Origin: WTJY01 sp045105475
Lineage (GTDB): Bacteria > Chloroflexota > Anaerolineae > Promineifilales > Promineifilaceae
Assembly (NCBI GenBank): GCA_045105475.1
Contig: JBGCDP010000063.1
Location: forward strand, 1-64,000
Direction: 5' to 3'
Length of the DNA: 64,000 bases
Shown: positions 27,734-37,333 of the stretch, in pieces
Layout of the letters: each line of letters begins with the position of its first letter
Position numbering within the stretch: position 1 is the first letter of the stretch
The notes under the pieces: generated by a model
Database searches by the model: none
What the model was told of the DNA's origin: nothing
Seen by the model: the letters and a program-made list of their open reading frames with translations, nothing else
Program-made: the position numbers and the translations under genes

Positions 27734-29386
27734 CTACTGCCCCGGCTCCGGTTCGAGCGAGCTAAAGTAATCTCGAATATACCCTTTCATCCCGATAGGA
27801 ATATAGTCTTCAGCTAAAGATTCATAGGCGGTATTGGCATATTCAGCATAGACCTCTTCATAAGGCACAACACTTTCTTCATCCCCAATTTCAGAAGGAG
27901 TCGTATTTAAAAGTTCGCCACAATTTTCTGGAGAAGCTTCACATTCGGCCGATAGTTCGACCTCAACCCCTTCAAACTCGCTTAAATCACGGAATGGTGG
28001 AACAAATACATTATCCGTGCTTCCGCCACCTTCTGTGCCGCCACCTGGGGAGCCTCCTTCTTGCTGGCCAGCACCCTGCCCGGGTTGACTTACACCCGGT
28101 TGCTGCCCTTCGCCACCTGGTTGCTGTCCTTGTCCCGATTGAGGCTGTCCCTCACCCGGTTGGCCTTCTTGGCCCTGTTCCCCTTCCTGAGGCTCTTGAC
28201 CTTCGCCCGGCTGGCCTTCTTGACTCTGCTCACCTTCGGCCACCTGTTGCCGACCTTCAGTGAGTTCTTCAGCCGCCTGTTGCGCAGCTTCAGCCGTTTC
28301 CCCTTGCTCGGCCAATTCTCCGGCCGTCTCACTTGCTTCGGCCAGTGCTTGCTCAGCTGCCTCAGTGTCACCTTGCTGCAAGGCTGAACCTGCTTCAGCA
28401 AGCTCTTGGGCTAATTCTGGATTGCTTTCTTGTAATTCTGCGGCTGCTTGCGATAGCTCACTACCTAACTCCTGCTGCTCTTCTGCACTGAGCTCACCAA
28501 CTGATTCTGCTAGGTTATCTAACGCTTCAGCCGTTTCACCCAGGTTTCCTTCGGTCATCGCTTCGCCCAGCGACTCTCCGGCCGAGCTACCAATATTAGC
28601 CCCCGCCTCAGCCATCTGCCCTTGTAAATTTTCTGTGTTATTTTGTTCAGCCAGCTCCCGCAATTCTGACTCCGCTTCGGACAGTGTCGCCAACGCCTCT
28701 TCACGAGACTCAACCCCAGCTTCGAGAGTTTCGCGAGCCTCATTGATCGGGGCAAGCAGCTCTTCTTGCTGGGCTTCGCTTAGCTCATCATTTTGCAAGA
28801 TCTCTTCTTCCAGCGCCTCAAGCCGTTCGATCTGGTCATCAACAACCTGCTGAACAGCCCGTTGCCCCTGCAAAATACTCGCCTGCCCATTAGGAAATAC
28901 GACGGTCGCCACAAGTAGCGCAATCGCAACCACAATAAAAACAAGCTCTTGCGAATCGAACGTCAGCGGGATTGATTTTGCCGCATCAACCCGCTTAACA
29001 ATGCTTAACGTATCTTCTAATTGGAAACGGCGAATATCGGCCGGAGCTTCAATTTTCCCTTCATGTAATTCAAGAGCGCTGGTGACCCGCTCACGTAAAC
29101 CCAACTGACGATCAGCATAGACCGCCTGTTGGTGCAGCGAATATCGGCGTAAGACAGCAAACAATATCCCGCCAAGTAGCCCAACAGCGCCGCAGATTAA
29201 AGCGGCATAGCCGATTTCGCTATTGGTCAAGAACGGCCGAAAACGGGAAATAATCGCCAAGATCAGGGCGATACATAATCCAGCAATGAGCCCGCGCGGC
29301 CCCCACACAAGCAGGGCCTGTAGTCGGCGACGGCCGTCCCACTTGGAGAGTTCTTGTTCAATTTGAGAAAAATCAGCCTGAATCAT
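27734..29386 (-). CDS. Membrane protein with long coiled coil and Gln/Gly/Glu-rich linker
   Basis: 550-aa protein with no recognised family. Hydrophobic helices lie near 27-47, 57-78 and 148-166. Residues ~180-370 are an Ala/Glu/Gln-rich coiled coil. Residues ~375-455 are a low-complexity Gln/Gly/Glu/Pro linker (repeats of EGQPGEGQ type). The C-terminal ~90 aa are less biased and end YIPIGMKGYIRDYFSSL, which could be a small folded domain. Placement between MoxR and ABC-2 permeases suggests a structural or targeting role. Membrane topology is uncertain. Confidence 0.75.
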   Translation of the reverse strand: MIQADFSQIEQELSKWDGRRRLQALLVWGPRGLIAGLCIALILAIISRFRPFLTNSEIGYAALICGAVGLLGGILFAVLRRYSLHQQAVYADRQLGLRERVTSALELHEGKIEAPADIRRFQLEDTLSIVKRVDAAKSIPLTFDSQELVFIVVAIALLVATVVFPNGQASILQGQRAVQQVVDDQIERLEALEEEILQNDELSEAQQEELLAPINEARETLEAGVESREEALATLSEAESELRELAEQNNTENLQGQMAEAGANIGSSAGESLGEAMTEGNLGETAEALDNLAESVGELSAEEQQELGSELSQAAAELQESNPELAQELAEAGSALQQGDTEAAEQALAEASETAGELAEQGETAEAAQQAAEELTEGRQQVAEGEQSQEGQPGEGQEPQEGEQGQEGQPGEGQPQSGQGQQPGGEGQQPGVSQPGQGAGQQEGGSPGGGTEGGGSTDNVFVPPFRDLSEFEGVEVELSAECEASPENCGELLNTTPSEIGDEESVVPYEEVYAEYANTAYESLAEDYIPIGMKGYIRDYFSSLEPEPGQ

Positions 29387-29412
29387 TTTAGTTTTTTAGA
29401 CTACAGCTATGC

Positions 29413-30339
29413 TTAATCAGCAATTTTCGACACGCGTTTAACCGTCCAACGGAAAAACACCCATGAGACAAATAAATGAAACAAAAGGGTGCCGTACCAT
29501 GTCGATGGAACAAAGTAAGAAGGAGACCCAGTTTGCCAGAAGCCCCAAATTGCATTTTCTTCTAAAAGAATTATCTCAGCAAAAAACATCGAACCCGGCA
29601 AGTTAGTAAATCCAAGAATAATCGCACCATAAACGGTTACTATTTCAAACCAGTCAGGCGTGACGCTGGCTATAAAAAGAAATGGACCAATGATCAAAGC
29701 GCCCAATGAAATGACCAATGGCAGCCCGATCAAAATCGCTAGTGTCACGATATAGGTTGTTACTGTTGCAGCCAGCGTTGTTTTCATCCGGCTGGAGAAA
29801 TACAGCCCCATGAGCGAGTAGGTAAATGCACCAGCAATCAGCATCACTTGAGAGACAACGATTTCAATCCATGAAATGCCCCCAATCATAAAAGCCAAGC
29901 TAATTAATGGAATAGTTGATACAACAAGCAGCAAGACATAGCCTAAAGCTGAAATAACTTTGCCAAAAACAAAGCGACGGGGTGACATAAGTGTGGTGCG
30001 TAAAAGCTCAAATGTTTGGCGCTCTTTTTCACCCGTTATGGCTCCGGCCGTAAATGCGGGCGCCACAAACACAACCAAAAACATCTGGATGCTTATCATA
30101 AAGAAAAAGATCGTTTGACCAGCGGTCTGACCGGCCGTTGATGTGGTTGTATTGTTGATAACTAAAAAGAGGTAGGTAAAAAAGATGATGATGCAGGTGG
30201 CCAATAGATAAAGCGACAGAATTACAAACGCCCGACGGCCGCGCATTCGACTACGTAGTTCTTTTAATGTGATTGGGTTTTGCAACACACCCCGTTGCCA
30301 TAAACCCATCTTTTTATCTTCAGTTATTAGATCACTCAT
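29413..30339 (-). CDS. ABC-2 type transporter permease
   Basis: Integral membrane protein of 308 aa with about six predicted helices. The cytoplasmic segment ITGEKERQTFELLRTTLMSP between helices 2 and 3 is the ABC-2 family signature. The N terminus carries NPITLKELRSRMRGRR. It belongs with the second permease (30481-31311) and the ATPase (31380-32333), likely forming one exporter. The substrate is unknown. Confidence 0.88.
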   Translation of the reverse strand: MSDLITEDKKMGLWQRGVLQNPITLKELRSRMRGRRAFVILSLYLLATCIIIFFTYLFLVINNTTTSTAGQTAGQTIFFFMISIQMFLVVFVAPAFTAGAITGEKERQTFELLRTTLMSPRRFVFGKVISALGYVLLLVVSTIPLISLAFMIGGISWIEIVVSQVMLIAGAFTYSLMGLYFSSRMKTTLAATVTTYIVTLAILIGLPLVISLGALIIGPFLFIASVTPDWFEIVTVYGAIILGFTNLPGSMFFAEIILLEENAIWGFWQTGSPSYFVPSTWYGTLLFHLFVSWVFFRWTVKRVSKIAD

Positions 30340-30480
30340 AAAAATCTCTTGTACCGCATTTGAATGACAGAAATCATATCATACAAAGCGAAACAGCTAT
30401 CGCTAAAAAAAAGCTTCTTATTCACACCTAAGGCGATCTAAAACAGTCAATCGCCCGCTAATGGCTGATTTGCAATAACT

Positions 30481-31311
30481 TTACGCCTTTAAAAAGTCTC
30501 CATTGTCCAAGGCTAATGCACGCCGGCGCATCAGAAAAAACAAGGTCAAGTTAGAGAGAAGGTAAAGTACAACAAGGCTCATTGAACCGGTTGCAAAGGC
30601 GGCTTCTTCAAAATCAAGGGCCATCATCCCGCCAATTGTTGACCACATAACGGCATTGCCTAGCACAAGCCTAAAAAATATAACAAGTGCATATGAGCCG
30701 ATCAAAGCAGCTCGTGTAGAGCTCGTCCACAAAGAAAGGGTGAGCCCAGCCAAACCGGCAAAGCCGATTTCGAGCCACGGCCGGAAAAAAATCATGATGG
30801 CGCTTAAAAGCCCCCAAAATATTGATCCGACACCGGTCTGTTCAAACAAAAAAGCTGATGATCCGATGCCGGTTCCGGCCGCATAAATCACGCTGATAAT
30901 GAGCAACGCTCTCCAGATTTTTAAACGGGAAAGGCTTCCCAGAAATTTAGCCGCGATTACATGCATGGTCGGCATTGGTGTCAGCCGCAAAATGTCCCAA
31001 CTACCACGGTGTACTTCTTCAACAACTGATGGAGCCGTTAACGCTGGAGCAATAATCAATCCAACCCAAGTCAGCATTTGAAGCAAAATATTTGGGATAC
31101 AAATAAGTGCAAACAAAATTCCAGCTTCGTCGCTTAAACCAACAACACCAAATGCTTGCCCATATCCACAAACGCCTAAAGCGATCACCACTAAAATAAT
31201 AAGCGGTAAATAGCGTAGCAAAGTTGCGTAATATTGGTTTGGCTCGCCCCAGCGACCTTGCTCACGTAAATAGATGGGGTTGTTACGGACGGTTTTTAAA
31301 AAGGCCCACAT
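30481..31311 (-). CDS. ABC transporter permease
   Basis: 276-aa integral membrane protein with six or more helices. It contains VVEEVHRGSWDILRLTPMPT, the equivalent of the ABC-2 cytoplasmic signature. The start NPIYLREQGRWG resembles the NPITLKELRSR start of the neighbouring permease, so the two are probably paralogous halves of one exporter. The 140-bp gap to the next permease shows no strong signal. Confidence 0.85.
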   Translation of the reverse strand: MWAFLKTVRNNPIYLREQGRWGEPNQYYATLLRYLPLIILVVIALGVCGYGQAFGVVGLSDEAGILFALICIPNILLQMLTWVGLIIAPALTAPSVVEEVHRGSWDILRLTPMPTMHVIAAKFLGSLSRLKIWRALLIISVIYAAGTGIGSSAFLFEQTGVGSIFWGLLSAIMIFFRPWLEIGFAGLAGLTLSLWTSSTRAALIGSYALVIFFRLVLGNAVMWSTIGGMMALDFEEAAFATGSMSLVVLYLLSNLTLFFLMRRRALALDNGDFLKA

Positions 31312-31324
31312 AGCTAGAGTTAGA

Positions 31325-31377
31325 TGTTGGAATATGGATATTAGTGGTAAATCTCAACTAATATCTAATATCCAACA
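31325..31377 (-). other. Intercistronic imperfect hairpin
   Basis: TGTTGGAATATGGATATTAGT (31325-31345) is nearly mirrored by sequence at 31357-31377. It fills the 68-bp gap between the ABC ATPase and permease genes. With no T tract, an mRNA-stability or processing element is more likely than a terminator. Confidence 0.5.
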
Positions 31378-31379
31378 CC

Positions 31380-32333
31380 TTAATTCACAACTCCCTTTGT
31401 CGCGAGCATAAATACATCTTCTAGATCACCAACTTCTTCACTAAAAGAAATCATTTGAATATGACTATCAACAAGATGGCGTAAAAGCGCGCTGAGCTCT
31501 TCATCATCGCCTGTAAAATCAAAGCGAACAATATCAGGGGTCAGTTCAACTTCCCGGCCGTCTGTGATTTTTTCAACCTTTTCGTGTGCCATCAAAATAT
31601 CTTTTAACGGTGCTGTATCCCCTATCATTCGAGCTTGGATAAGACGTGAAACCTGAAGCTGTTGGCGCATCTGCTCAATATCGCCAAATGCGACCAACCT
31701 CCCCGCTTCCATAATGCCGATGTCTGTACAAATATCGGCTACTTCTGACAAAATATGAGATGAAAAAAAGATCGTTTTACCCATCCCCTGAAGCTCGCGC
31801 AGAAGCTCACGCATTTCAATGCGAGCGCGCGGGTCTAACCCACTAGCTGGTTCATCCAGAATCAGAACTTTAGGGTCATGCGCCAAAGTACGTGCCAGAC
31901 ACAACCGCTGCTTCATTCCTCGACTTAGGCTTTCAACCATCTCATCCCGCTTATGGCCCAAGTCAACAAGATCAAGTAAATCGCCGATCATCCCTTTACG
32001 CATCGATTCAGGGATGTCATAACATGCCGCAAAAAAGTCGAGATACTCCCACACTTTCATATCGTCATAGACACCAAAAAAGTCTGGCATGTAGCCAATG
32101 AGTCGGCGCACTTCGTTAGGATGGGTCGCTACAGAATATCCTCCAATCGACGCACTCCCCTCCGTTGGTTTTAACAACGTGGTTAGAATACGCATGGTGG
32201 TGGTTTTTCCGGCCCCATTTGGGCCGATAAAGCCGAAAACAGCTCCTTCCTCTATCTGCAAATCAAGATGATCGAGAGCAGCAAAGTCGCCATATCTTTT
32301 GGTTAAACCGTTAATTTCAATGATTGCGGACAT
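31380..32333 (-). CDS. ABC transporter ATP-binding protein
   Basis: Exporter-type ATPase of 317 aa. Walker A is GPNGAGKTT, the Q loop is in GYMPDFFGVYDD, the signature motif is SRGMKQRLCLARTL, Walker B is VLILDEPASGLDP, and the switch His is in SSHILSEV. The C-terminal ~80 residues form the extension typical of ABC-2 ATPases. With the two permeases it makes a complete transporter. The GldG-like protein ends 17 bp upstream. Confidence 0.95.
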   Translation of the reverse strand: MSAIIEINGLTKRYGDFAALDHLDLQIEEGAVFGFIGPNGAGKTTTMRILTTLLKPTEGSASIGGYSVATHPNEVRRLIGYMPDFFGVYDDMKVWEYLDFFAACYDIPESMRKGMIGDLLDLVDLGHKRDEMVESLSRGMKQRLCLARTLAHDPKVLILDEPASGLDPRARIEMRELLRELQGMGKTIFFSSHILSEVADICTDIGIMEAGRLVAFGDIEQMRQQLQVSRLIQARMIGDTAPLKDILMAHEKVEKITDGREVELTPDIVRFDFTGDDEELSALLRHLVDSHIQMISFSEEVGDLEDVFMLATKGVVN

Positions 32334-32350
32334 ATTGATTTTTACTAGAT

Positions 32351-34471
32351 TTATTTCTCTAGCGGTATTTCGATAAAATAAAGTGATGAGGCGACCAAAT
32401 CAAAGCGGTCGTTGCTCAATGAGATATCAAGCTGAGGAGCGTTGCTCCAACCGATTAAAACAATCTTTCCGGCCGGAGTATAAACTGTTTCGCTGTTATA
32501 CGTTTCGTATAAGCTGTTTAATAAGCTGTTGCGCTGGCTCTGCTCGGGGTCATCATAATATTGATAAGAGGTATAGCCACCGGGGGCTTCACCTTCAACC
32601 AAAGTAGAAAAGCCATTTGAAAGAGGGGAATCCTGATACGTATCTGGTGTTGCTGGGTAGGTACGATAAGTTTCTGGCCCACCAGCAACTTCAGACGCGA
32701 ATGATTCTCTCACACGTGAAGGGATTTCGATTTCGCGGTTAACCGTTTCACCAGAACCGATATCATTTATTCTGACGTGCTTTGTACCGACGAGCAGAGA
32801 AATATTAAAGATTGTCTCGGGGCTATTGTTGGTCACCACCAAGTCAAATTTGGTGCCATCGGCCGAAAGTATCGCTTGGCCAGAAATGGGTGAAGCATCT
32901 CGAAAGCTGCTGGCTGTAATCGATGTGATTTCTCCAACGGCAACTAAAACCTCTTCCAAAACATTTTCACTGCCCAATGCAATCCGACGTTCGTCAGAAA
33001 GCCCGCCAAACGCAAATCGATCAACAAAGTTAAGGCGAGTGTCTGGCTCAAATTGAATATCGAACGAATCACGTCGGGGTGAATAAATTCCGACGCCACT
33101 TTCAACCCTGAGTTGTTCAGAATCTATCCGGCCGGAAACGATAGATAGTTGGTTGATGATCAGCCTATTCCCACGAAATTGCAGCCCGATTAGGAGTGCC
33201 ACACCGCTAAAAAACAGGATAGTAATCGGCAGTGTCAGCCAAGCCATTTCACGCCGCTCCATCCGGGTTAAAACGATATAGTTAAGCGGCCCTACCATCA
33301 AAATATAGAGCCCCATAAATCCTAAGATAAGCCATACAGAAGGTAATTGAATGGCAGGAATGGTTGAAACAGCCTGATACAGCGAATCGGTGTTGGCAAA
33401 GCTCCCTTCCCACAACAAAGGTCGGGGAACATATTGAGCAACGGAATCCCATAAAATGAGGCTGCCATCCCAGTCATCAAGTGGAGCAAACTGAGGGTCT
33501 AAGGCTAAGAACCAGATATTTCCAGCGCCTTCGGCTCGCCGTGCCAAAATCGGTAGCGAATCATTGCGCCAAGCTAGTTCGCCATTTTTCAGGCTTGATC
33601 GAGCAATCGCATAAGGGCCAGCATCACGAAATGGCTCACCACTAGCAGCTTCAAAACTTGCCAAGCCATCAACTGAATCAGTTGTACTGATTTCAACTGG
33701 CAGTAAGTCACTAAAAGCAGCCGTTGTTTTTTGCCATCCAGCCCCACCAGTTAAAACGAGCTGCCCGCCTTGCTGAATCCAAGTTTGAATCGTTTCACGC
33801 TGGCCGGCCGAAAGCCCATTGGTGTCGGTGTCATTAAAAACCAGTACATCAAGCGGCTCCAATCCAATTGGGTCAACAGGAATTTCATCCATGGCCATAA
33901 ACGCCACAGCCGCATCACTACGCCCGGCTTTGACCTTTTCCAATAGCTCAAGCGTATCTGGTTCTGGTGAAACAACAGCGTAAATCAAGCTTTCAGAGGC
34001 ATCCAAGAGTTTTAACGGATAGTTGGATGAGTTGAGCAGTATCTTCCCATCTTGGTCTTTCAAAACAACTTGAAGGGTCCTAACAGACGTACCGGGGGCG
34101 AAAACAGTGGTCTGAATTTGCTTGCGCGATTGTGTCGGTAATGACACCTCTGTGGCCCAAAATGTTCCATTGCTATTGGGTATTGAAATCTCTAGTGTGC
34201 CTTCAACTGCTACGCCGTCATTGGCCAATGTCACTAAAACTGGAAACCAACTATCGCTTTTGACGAGCCCATCGAACCCCGGCCGAACGGTGATTGATAA
34301 ACCATCTGTTTGTGCGTAAGAGTTAGAAAATGGGGAAAATCCAATGACGAATAGAAATGAAAAAAGAATGATGCGAGAAGGAGCGTGGGAAAAAAAATTC
34401 ATTTGAGAAAATTTGATATGCCAGTTTATTTTAGCCATAGAGCATTCGTTGCTAATTTGAGGCAGTAACAT
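32351..34471 (-). CDS. GldG-like membrane protein with GATase-type domain
   Basis: 706-aa secreted or membrane protein with a signal sequence ending SYA-QT. Beta-rich exported domains (about 60-170) come first. A class I GATase-like (ThuA/GldG-style) fold spans about 190-330, seen in LDVLVFNDTDT and WIQQGGQLVLTGGAGW. Transmembrane helices lie near 390-410 and 425-445, and a beta-rich tail follows. Such proteins are encoded with ABC exporters and MoxR genes, and in Bacteroidetes a comparable set (GldA/F/G) supports gliding. The start at 34471 has GAGG upstream. ATG 34402 would give a more usual signal peptide. Confidence 0.7.
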   Translation of the reverse strand: MLLPQISNECSMAKINWHIKFSQMNFFSHAPSRIILFSFLFVIGFSPFSNSYAQTDGLSITVRPGFDGLVKSDSWFPVLVTLANDGVAVEGTLEISIPNSNGTFWATEVSLPTQSRKQIQTTVFAPGTSVRTLQVVLKDQDGKILLNSSNYPLKLLDASESLIYAVVSPEPDTLELLEKVKAGRSDAAVAFMAMDEIPVDPIGLEPLDVLVFNDTDTNGLSAGQRETIQTWIQQGGQLVLTGGAGWQKTTAAFSDLLPVEISTTDSVDGLASFEAASGEPFRDAGPYAIARSSLKNGELAWRNDSLPILARRAEGAGNIWFLALDPQFAPLDDWDGSLILWDSVAQYVPRPLLWEGSFANTDSLYQAVSTIPAIQLPSVWLILGFMGLYILMVGPLNYIVLTRMERREMAWLTLPITILFFSGVALLIGLQFRGNRLIINQLSIVSGRIDSEQLRVESGVGIYSPRRDSFDIQFEPDTRLNFVDRFAFGGLSDERRIALGSENVLEEVLVAVGEITSITASSFRDASPISGQAILSADGTKFDLVVTNNSPETIFNISLLVGTKHVRINDIGSGETVNREIEIPSRVRESFASEVAGGPETYRTYPATPDTYQDSPLSNGFSTLVEGEAPGGYTSYQYYDDPEQSQRNSLLNSLYETYNSETVYTPAGKIVLIGWSNAPQLDISLSNDRFDLVASSLYFIEIPLEK

Positions 34472-34501
34472 TACCCTATGACCTCATTTTAATACGGTAC
34501 C

Positions 34502-34786
34502 CTAACGAAACTCTATACCATAATCAACGATATAAACGTCAGATCGGTTCCGTTCAACCCAAGCGACAACGTTTTCCATTACAGCATGCAAGACTCCGGT
34601 ATCATTTCCTACGGCCGCGACACCTAGTACAGCACTTTGCCACACATCGTTTAGACTAACTTCTGCAATTGCGATGTTGAATTCATTAGAGAGTCGGCCG
34701 ATAATCGATTTAAGAATACGTCTTTTTTCTTTCAAGGATCGGACTCCGTCTAGACTCAGCTTAATTTGACAGGTCGCAACATGCAT
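34502..34786 (-). CDS. DUF503 family protein (YlxP-like)
   Basis: 94-aa cytoplasmic protein. The start CQIKLSLDGVRSLKEKRR and the middle FNIAIAEVSLNDVWQSAVLG are diagnostic of DUF503. Homologues usually lie near rbfA and translation genes, which is not the case here. The function of the family is unknown. It is the most upstream gene of the minus-strand transporter run and diverges from the DUF4230 gene. Confidence 0.9.
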   Translation of the reverse strand: MHVATCQIKLSLDGVRSLKEKRRILKSIIGRLSNEFNIAIAEVSLNDVWQSAVLGVAAVGNDTGVLHAVMENVVAWVERNRSDVYIVDYGIEFR

Positions 34787-34924
34787 AAGGAAATATCGTA
34801 ACGGATAGATATAAAAGCGAATGATGCAGTTTATCTCTCGCCTTTGAGAATATCAGAACGGATAAATGGTAAGTCACTGTGAATCACCCCGCAAGCACAT
34901 GGGTGTGAACATTAATAGGAATTT

Positions 34925-35710
34925 ATGAGTAAATACGAACATCACGATGATCGAGCAGAAGGCGGCCGAGCACGCCAACAGCGGTCAGTTTGGCGGCCGA
35001 TTTTAGGTGTATTTTTAATTGTACTTGCCATCTTTGCCGGTGCGTTTGGCTGGGGCATGTACCAACTTTACCAAACTACCAACGAGACGATCGAAAATAA
35101 TCCGATATTAAATCTAGGCAAAAATTTACTCTTAAAGGCCACACCAGAGATCTTGCCCGATCCCTTGACCATCATCACAAGTGTAAGCCAGCTTGCTCGC
35201 TTAGAAACAGCTCGTGTCGAGGCGGAGAAAATTGTGACGTCAGAACGCGACACAGATACTCTGTTTGGCCTTTTTGGCGAAAGCTTAGTGTTCGTTGCGG
35301 TTGGTGAGGTAATTGCCGGAGTTGACCTAGCAAAGATGGAAGAAGGTGACATACAGGTCGTAGATCCTGTTACAGTCATGATCTACCTACCCGAAGCGGA
35401 AGTCTTGGTTGCAACGCTCGATAACGACAGGAGTTATGTGGTTGATCGGGATGTAGGGTTATTCTCTGGTGCAGACCCAGAGCTCGAAACAAAGGTTCGC
35501 CAAATAGGTGAAGCTTCGATTCTTGAATATGCTTTGGAAGAGATCAAAATTTTAGAGGTGGCAGATCAGAATGCTCAGGAATATATGGAGAGCTTTTTAA
35601 ATGATCTAGGCTTTGAGAATGTCATCTTTACTGATGAAAAGCCACCAGTCCCAGAGCCTTATGTCCAAGAAATACCCAAAGGCAGAGTGTTGGTAACGCC
35701 AACCCCCTAA
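34925..35710 (+). CDS. DUF4230 membrane-anchored protein
   Basis: 261 aa. A hydrophilic basic N-terminal tail leads to one transmembrane helix (about 25-46). The rest is outside and matches DUF4230: LARLETARVEAEKIV, FVAVGEVIAGVDLAKM, VMIYLPEAEVL and the DNDRSYVVDRDVG segment. Family function is unknown. A short Pro-rich C terminus ends in TPTP. The AATAGGAA ribosome site supports the ATG. A terminator follows. Confidence 0.88.
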   Translation: MSKYEHHDDRAEGGRARQQRSVWRPILGVFLIVLAIFAGAFGWGMYQLYQTTNETIENNPILNLGKNLLLKATPEILPDPLTIITSVSQLARLETARVEAEKIVTSERDTDTLFGLFGESLVFVAVGEVIAGVDLAKMEEGDIQVVDPVTVMIYLPEAEVLVATLDNDRSYVVDRDVGLFSGADPELETKVRQIGEASILEYALEEIKILEVADQNAQEYMESFLNDLGFENVIFTDEKPPVPEPYVQEIPKGRVLVTPTP

Positions 35711-35812
35711 TTACCCCTTGCCTACAGCTAAACACATGTTTGTAGACCTAACAGAAGAAACTATATTCTTCTATTTGGTCTAAATCAAAGCAATCTACCT
35801 ACTCAAAAAGAA

Positions 35813-35845
35813 AACTGCCCGTTTTAAACGGGCAGTTAGGCTTTT
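35813..35845. terminator. Bidirectional terminator, DUF4230 / folD
   Basis: Perfect 10-bp stem (35813-35822 with 35828-35837), 5-nt loop, A-rich on the left and T5 on the right. It sits between convergent genes. Confidence 0.85.
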
Positions 35846-35890
35846 TCAAAAACCCAAACAGTATAAACTTAATTCTACTTTTAGGTCATA

Positions 35891-36769
35891 TTAAGAAAAC
35901 TTGCGTTCGGCCGCATGCAGCGTATTTTGCATTAACATCGCAATTGTCATGGGCCCCACACCACCGGGTACAGGCGTGATTGCACCTGCAACTGGCAAAC
36001 AATCGTCATAGTCAACATCACCAACGAGACGATATCCCCGCTTGCGTGATGGATCATCTTTGCGATTGATTCCTACATCGATAATCACAGCACCTGGCTT
36101 GATCATGTCCCCTTTAATCATTTCTGAGATACCGACAGCCGCCACAATAACATCAGCCCGCTTGAGATGAGCATTCATATCTTTTGTCCGGCTATGCACA
36201 ATGCTGACAGTCGCGTTGGCATTGTTTAGCAGAAACGCCATGGGCAGGCCAACAATGTTTGAGCGGCCAACTACAACAGCTTCAGCACCATTAAGGTCAA
36301 CACCGGCTTCATCAAGCAAACGCATGCAACCGTAAGGTGTACAAGGAATGAATAGCGGATCACGCCCTTTCATTGAAAGTCGGCCGATATTGATTGGATG
36401 AAATCCGTCCACATCTTTTTCGAGGTCAATTGTCCCTAGAATCGCTTCTTCATCGATATGTTTGGGCAAAGGCAACTGTACTAAGATGCCATCAACTTCA
36501 GGGTCGTCATTTAATGCCTGAACAACAGCCTGTAGCTCTTCTTGAGTAATATCTTCGCCCATCACCCGGCCAATTGATCGAACGCCAACCTCTTCACAAG
36601 CTCTGTGCTTAGCTCGCACATAAGTGGCCGAAGCTGTGTTGTCACCAACCAAAACAGTTGCCAAACCGGGGGCATAGCCATGATCTGCCTGCATTTTTGC
36701 CACAGCTTCTTTTACTTCAGATCGAACTTTTGCCGAAATCACTTTACCATCAATTATTTTTGCACTCAT
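35891..36769 (-). CDS. folD: Methylenetetrahydrofolate dehydrogenase / cyclohydrolase
   Basis: Bifunctional one-carbon enzyme that interconverts 5,10-methylene- and 10-formyl-tetrahydrofolate. It is 292 aa, the normal length. The catalytic segment YVRAKHRACEEVG has the active-site Lys. VDGILVQLPLPKHI, DVDGFHPINIG, the NADP-binding VVVGRSNIVGLPMAFLL and the C-terminal PVPGGVGPMTIAMLMQNT are all present. It appears to be transcribed alone. Confidence 0.97.
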   Translation of the reverse strand: MSAKIIDGKVISAKVRSEVKEAVAKMQADHGYAPGLATVLVGDNTASATYVRAKHRACEEVGVRSIGRVMGEDITQEELQAVVQALNDDPEVDGILVQLPLPKHIDEEAILGTIDLEKDVDGFHPINIGRLSMKGRDPLFIPCTPYGCMRLLDEAGVDLNGAEAVVVGRSNIVGLPMAFLLNNANATVSIVHSRTKDMNAHLKRADVIVAAVGISEMIKGDMIKPGAVIIDVGINRKDDPSRKRGYRLVGDVDYDDCLPVAGAITPVPGGVGPMTIAMLMQNTLHAAERKFS

Positions 36770-36845
36770 GAGAATCCTTTTTTTCGGGGGCTGCCTTTAT
36801 TTAAATTGTTAGAGGCTCTATTTGTAACCCAAAATAGGAAAACAA

Positions 36846-36883
36846 AAAAAGGTATTCTGATACAAAAAACAGAATACCTTTTT
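36846..36883. terminator. Bidirectional terminator
   Basis: Perfect 14-bp stem (36846-36859 with 36870-36883) and 10-nt loop. On the minus strand it ends in a T7 tract, closing the 36969-37199 gene. Confidence 0.88.
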
Positions 36884-36968
36884 GTATTTAAGCAAAATCA
36901 CAACAGCATATAGTACAAGCCGTCCCGATTTTTCCTAAGATTTTAGTTTTACGAAAACTACTTCAAAA

Positions 36969-37199
36969 TTAGTGAGGCAGAATTTCAGTACCAAGCCATT
37001 TATCCAACCAGATGGACAGGCCCAATCCGGCAAAGATGATGGTTAATGGATAATAGGCTAGCCCGTCCCCTTCAGTTCCGAAGTACAGACCATATTCTTC
37101 AGCATTGGTATTCATCAGAAACATACCTACATGAGTCACAAGAAATCCAAAAGCAATCGAAATAGCAATAAGAATAATAATTTTTACAATACGAGACAT
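36969..37199 (-). CDS. Small two-pass membrane protein
   Basis: 76-aa protein of unknown function with two hydrophobic segments (about 7-29 and 50-67), a short acidic loop between them (NTNAEEYG) and a Trp-containing C terminus. An AGGAGAGAA ribosome site precedes the ATG. Its own terminator follows, and no CGGCCG word is present. Confidence 0.65.
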   Translation of the reverse strand: MSRIVKIIILIAISIAFGFLVTHVGMFLMNTNAEEYGLYFGTEGDGLAYYPLTIIFAGLGLSIWLDKWLGTEILPH

Positions 37200-37333
37200 C
37201 GTTTCTCTCCTAGTAGCAAAGTCGGCTTTTAAGAATAGCTCTTAAAAGATAGGCTATTATAGTCAATTATGTAGCAACAGGGCATTGATCCCTGTAATTG
37301 TTTGGTAAGGCCACCCTCAAAATTTAATACCGC

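Noticed and set aside
28260..28853. 197-aa plus-strand ORF, Ser/Ala-rich
   Set aside because: Antisense shadow of the Glu/Ala/Gln coiled coil in 27734-29386; the complement of its GC-rich codons gives open frames.
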